Positions 4,537 through 6,303 of a stretch of DNA of 6,303 nt are shown piece by piece. Position numbers and translations under genes: made by a program. Source of the stretch: CAADGU01 sp964581605 (GTDB lineage Bacteria; Chloroflexota; Anaerolineae; Promineifilales; Promineifilaceae); contig CAZOPF010000183.1 of NCBI GenBank assembly GCA_964581605.1, positions 1 through 6,303 of the forward strand, in the 5' to 3' direction. The notes under the pieces are model-generated. The model was not told the origin of the DNA. It saw only the letters and a program-made list of their open reading frames with translations, and searched no databases. Numbering within the stretch: position 1 is the stretch's first letter; each line of letters begins with the position of its first letter.

Positions 4537-6303
4537 ATGACCACCAAACTGGAATTTCTGCAAAACCATCCCCTTTTCAAAGAGCTAGACCCGGCCGACC
4601 TGGAAGAACTGGCGGCGTTAGTGCAGGAATATGAGTATCGTGATGGCGTCGTGGTGGCTTACCAACGTGACGCAGCCGATGCCCTGTACATGGTCAAGAG
4701 CGGCCGTCTTTATGCTAAAACGGTCGAGCGTGGGATCGTAACGCAAACCCGCCATTATTTGCCGGGTGATTATTTTGGGCTGGAATGGCTCTTTGCGCCC
4801 AGCATTCAACCGGCTTCTATTCAGGCCAAATCACATGACGAACGGCCGGTGCGATTGCTGGTGCTGCATAGTCGTGACTTTTTGCCCTTTATTAGTGCCA
4901 ACCATGACGTGATTGACGCTCTGGAACCGGTATACGATACCACTGACACACGGATAGCTGGATTTCCTGAAGAACAGTATGCCGAAGCGTTGAAGATGAA
5001 GGCGAAGCGGGACCGGCGCAGCAATACCATGAAGATATTGCCGGATGAGCTGATTGAATTTTTGTCACGGCGCAGTGGGTGGTATCTGTTTGTGCGCCAG
5101 ATTCCGCCCTTTTTGGGTTTGCTGCTGGTGACGATATTGCCCTTTACCTATCTTTCCAGCCAGCCGCCGGGCTCTTTTTTATACAATATGCAATTTTGGT
5201 GTCCGGGCGTATTGTCGCTCTTTTTTGTATTGTGGGGGCTTTTCCGATTTTTTGACTGGTCAAATGACTATTTTATTGTGACTAACCGGCGCGTCATTCA
5301 CCGTGAGTTTAATTTGCGGGCCTTTCGCGTGGACATCAAGATAGCCCGGATTGACCAGATTCAGAATGTGAGCGTACTCAAGCCCTCACTGCTGGCTAAT
5401 CTGTTTAATTTTGGCACTGTCAGGTTACCGACTGCGTCTCAATTTGGGGTAATTTTGTTTGACAATATCAGCCAGCCTAAGCGGGTGGCGGAGACATTGG
5501 AACGGCTGACAAAGCGTGTCAGCACGCTGGATGCCAGCCGGGAACAGACGCTGGTGCGCCGATCGATTGAAGATTATTTTGGATTTGTGCAGCCATATGA
5601 ATTGGTGGGCGAGCAGGTGGAGGGGGCAGCTAATGAGCCGGAGAAGTTGGGTTGTTGGGGAACTCTGATGCACCGGTATCAGTGGCGGGTTGAAGAGGAT
5701 GGGGTGATTACCTATCACAAACATTTTTTGGTGGCGTTAGCCTCGATGTTTTGGCCGCTGCTTATTGGTTCTGTTCTCACGGTGCTGATTTATCTGGTGA
5801 ATCGTTTTGATCTGGTCACGCCACAAATCTTGGGGATTGGCGCCTTACCTATTTATCTCTTGCTTTTGTTGTGGATCATTTGGGATTTGGAAAACTGGCG
5901 TAATGATCTGTATCAGTTGGACGGCCGTTTCATCATTGATATTGACCGGATGCCTTTTGGTTTTGGCGAAAGTCGTAAACAGGCGCAGTTGCAAAATATC
6001 CAGAATGTGAAGGCGTATACCCCTGGCCTCATTCACACCATTTTTAATTATGGCTTTGTGGAAGTGGAAACAGCCGGGGTGGATAGTAACATTGTTTTTG
6101 AGCATGTGCCGTTTCCGGGGGTGGTGCAGAGTGATATTTTCCAGCAGATTGAAGATTTGAAGCGGCGGCAGCGGGAAGCAGATGAAACCCGCCGCCACAA
6201 GTCGTTTGCTGTGCTGCTGGATGTGTATAAACAGGAGGAGGAGCAGGGTCGCCTGCCTCGCCGCACCCCGCCGCCGTTGGGTATTGAAGATGAGATGGAA
6301 GAG
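4537..6303 (+). CDS. cNMP-binding-like domain fused to two membrane-anchored bPH2 domains, C-terminus cut off by the window
   Basis: The frame is open for 589 codons from ATG 4537-4539 to the window end. An in-frame TGA at 4513-4515 leaves this ATG as the only reasonable start. Residues 7-125 resemble a cyclic-nucleotide-binding (CRP-like) jelly roll, but the phosphate-binding cassette is degenerate: around 79-97 the FGE...RxA pattern is replaced by FGLEWLF and no arginine follows. Then a two-part pattern repeats. Membrane hairpin 183-241 is followed by bPH2 domain 242-328 (YFIVTNRRVI, then ARIDQIQNV and LFNFGTVRL). Membrane hairpin 398-453 is followed by bPH2 domain 455-541 (LYQLDGRFII, then AQLQNIQNV and IFNYGFVEV). 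A charged tail ends the visible part. bPH2 domains (YdbS/YdbT family) are membrane-associated with no settled ligand. Probably a membrane signalling or envelope-stress protein; that is inference. The gene has its own promoter and a leader hairpin. Confidence 0.9.
   Translation, partial: MTTKLEFLQNHPLFKELDPADLEELAALVQEYEYRDGVVVAYQRDAADALYMVKSGRLYAKTVERGIVTQTRHYLPGDYFGLEWLFAPSIQPASIQAKSHDERPVRLLVLHSRDFLPFISANHDVIDALEPVYDTTDTRIAGFPEEQYAEALKMKAKRDRRSNTMKILPDELIEFLSRRSGWYLFVRQIPPFLGLLLVTILPFTYLSSQPPGSFLYNMQFWCPGVLSLFFVLWGLFRFFDWSNDYFIVTNRRVIHREFNLRAFRVDIKIARIDQIQNVSVLKPSLLANLFNFGTVRLPTASQFGVILFDNISQPKRVAETLERLTKRVSTLDASREQTLVRRSIEDYFGFVQPYELVGEQVEGAANEPEKLGCWGTLMHRYQWRVEEDGVITYHKHFLVALASMFWPLLIGSVLTVLIYLVNRFDLVTPQILGIGALPIYLLLLLWIIWDLENWRNDLYQLDGRFIIDIDRMPFGFGESRKQAQLQNIQNVKAYTPGLIHTIFNYGFVEVETAGVDSNIVFEHVPFPGVVQSDIFQQIEDLKRRQREADETRRHKSFAVLLDVYKQEEEQGRLPRRTPPPLGIEDEMEE

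Larger units (their letters stand above)
217..5928. repeat. Dispersed ACGGCCGT palindrome, 14 exact copies
   Basis: Exact octamers start at 217, 475, 589, 845, 1128, 1519, 1923, 1989, 3263, 3283, 3472, 3568, 4148 and 5921. Four one-base variants GCGGCCGT start at 653, 794, 2652 and 4700. All exact copies are inside genes: four in each of the three minus-strand genes and one in each plus-strand gene. They are read in all three codon phases (Thr-Ala-Val six times, x-Gly-Arg seven times, Arg-Pro-Ser once), which points to selection or gain at the DNA level. At roughly 57 percent GC (assumed) about 0.2 copies would be expected by chance in this length. Confidence 0.85.

Noticed and set aside
5845..6198. 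Open frame of 117 codons on the minus strand
   Set aside because: Antisense to the second membrane hairpin and bPH2 domain of the plus-strand gene, whose domain pattern is clear.

Overview
This 6.3 kb window looks like bacterial chromosome of moderately high GC, and is densely coding. It holds five genes in two divergent groups. The style suggests Chloroflexota (Anaerolineae or a neighbouring class): a membrane protein joining a cyclic-nucleotide-binding-like domain to two bacterial PH domains, a B12-type radical SAM protein beside an O-antigen-ligase-type membrane protein, and a very frequent ACGGCCGT palindrome. The phylum is an inference from gene content and has not been tested by homology search.

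Left part, minus strand, read from 3966 down to 1: a three-gene operon. It runs from a B12-binding-domain radical SAM protein (3966-2446), through an O-antigen ligase/polymerase family membrane protein (about 2383-962), to a nucleotidyltransferase-fold protein (945 to beyond base 1, C-terminus missing). The last two genes are 16 bases apart. A Wzy/WaaL-type protein points to cell-surface polysaccharide assembly. The roles of the radical SAM and nucleotidyltransferase proteins in that process are not known from the sequence. An extended -10 element at 4061-4069 on the minus strand probably starts this operon.

Right part, plus strand: a small DUF952 protein (4109-4456), then a cNMP-like/tandem bPH2 membrane protein (4537 to beyond 6303, open at the window end). 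The second gene has its own well-formed promoter (TTCACA, 17 bases, TAAAAT) overlapping the DUF952 stop codon. A perfect 14-bp hairpin lies in its leader, just before the start codon.

Laid over the genes are several layers of repeated DNA. There are 14 exact ACGGCCGT octamers, all inside genes and read in all three codon frames. Three patches of low-complexity ATTACCCAATT-type sequence are present, two of them inside or at the start of coding regions. Two adjacent AGGCGAT...ATCGCCT-type palindromes are translated in the N-terminus of the ligase. A strong G-quadruplex motif lies inside the radical SAM gene. No tRNA, rRNA, CRISPR array, transposase or gene-free stretch longer than 300 bases was seen.
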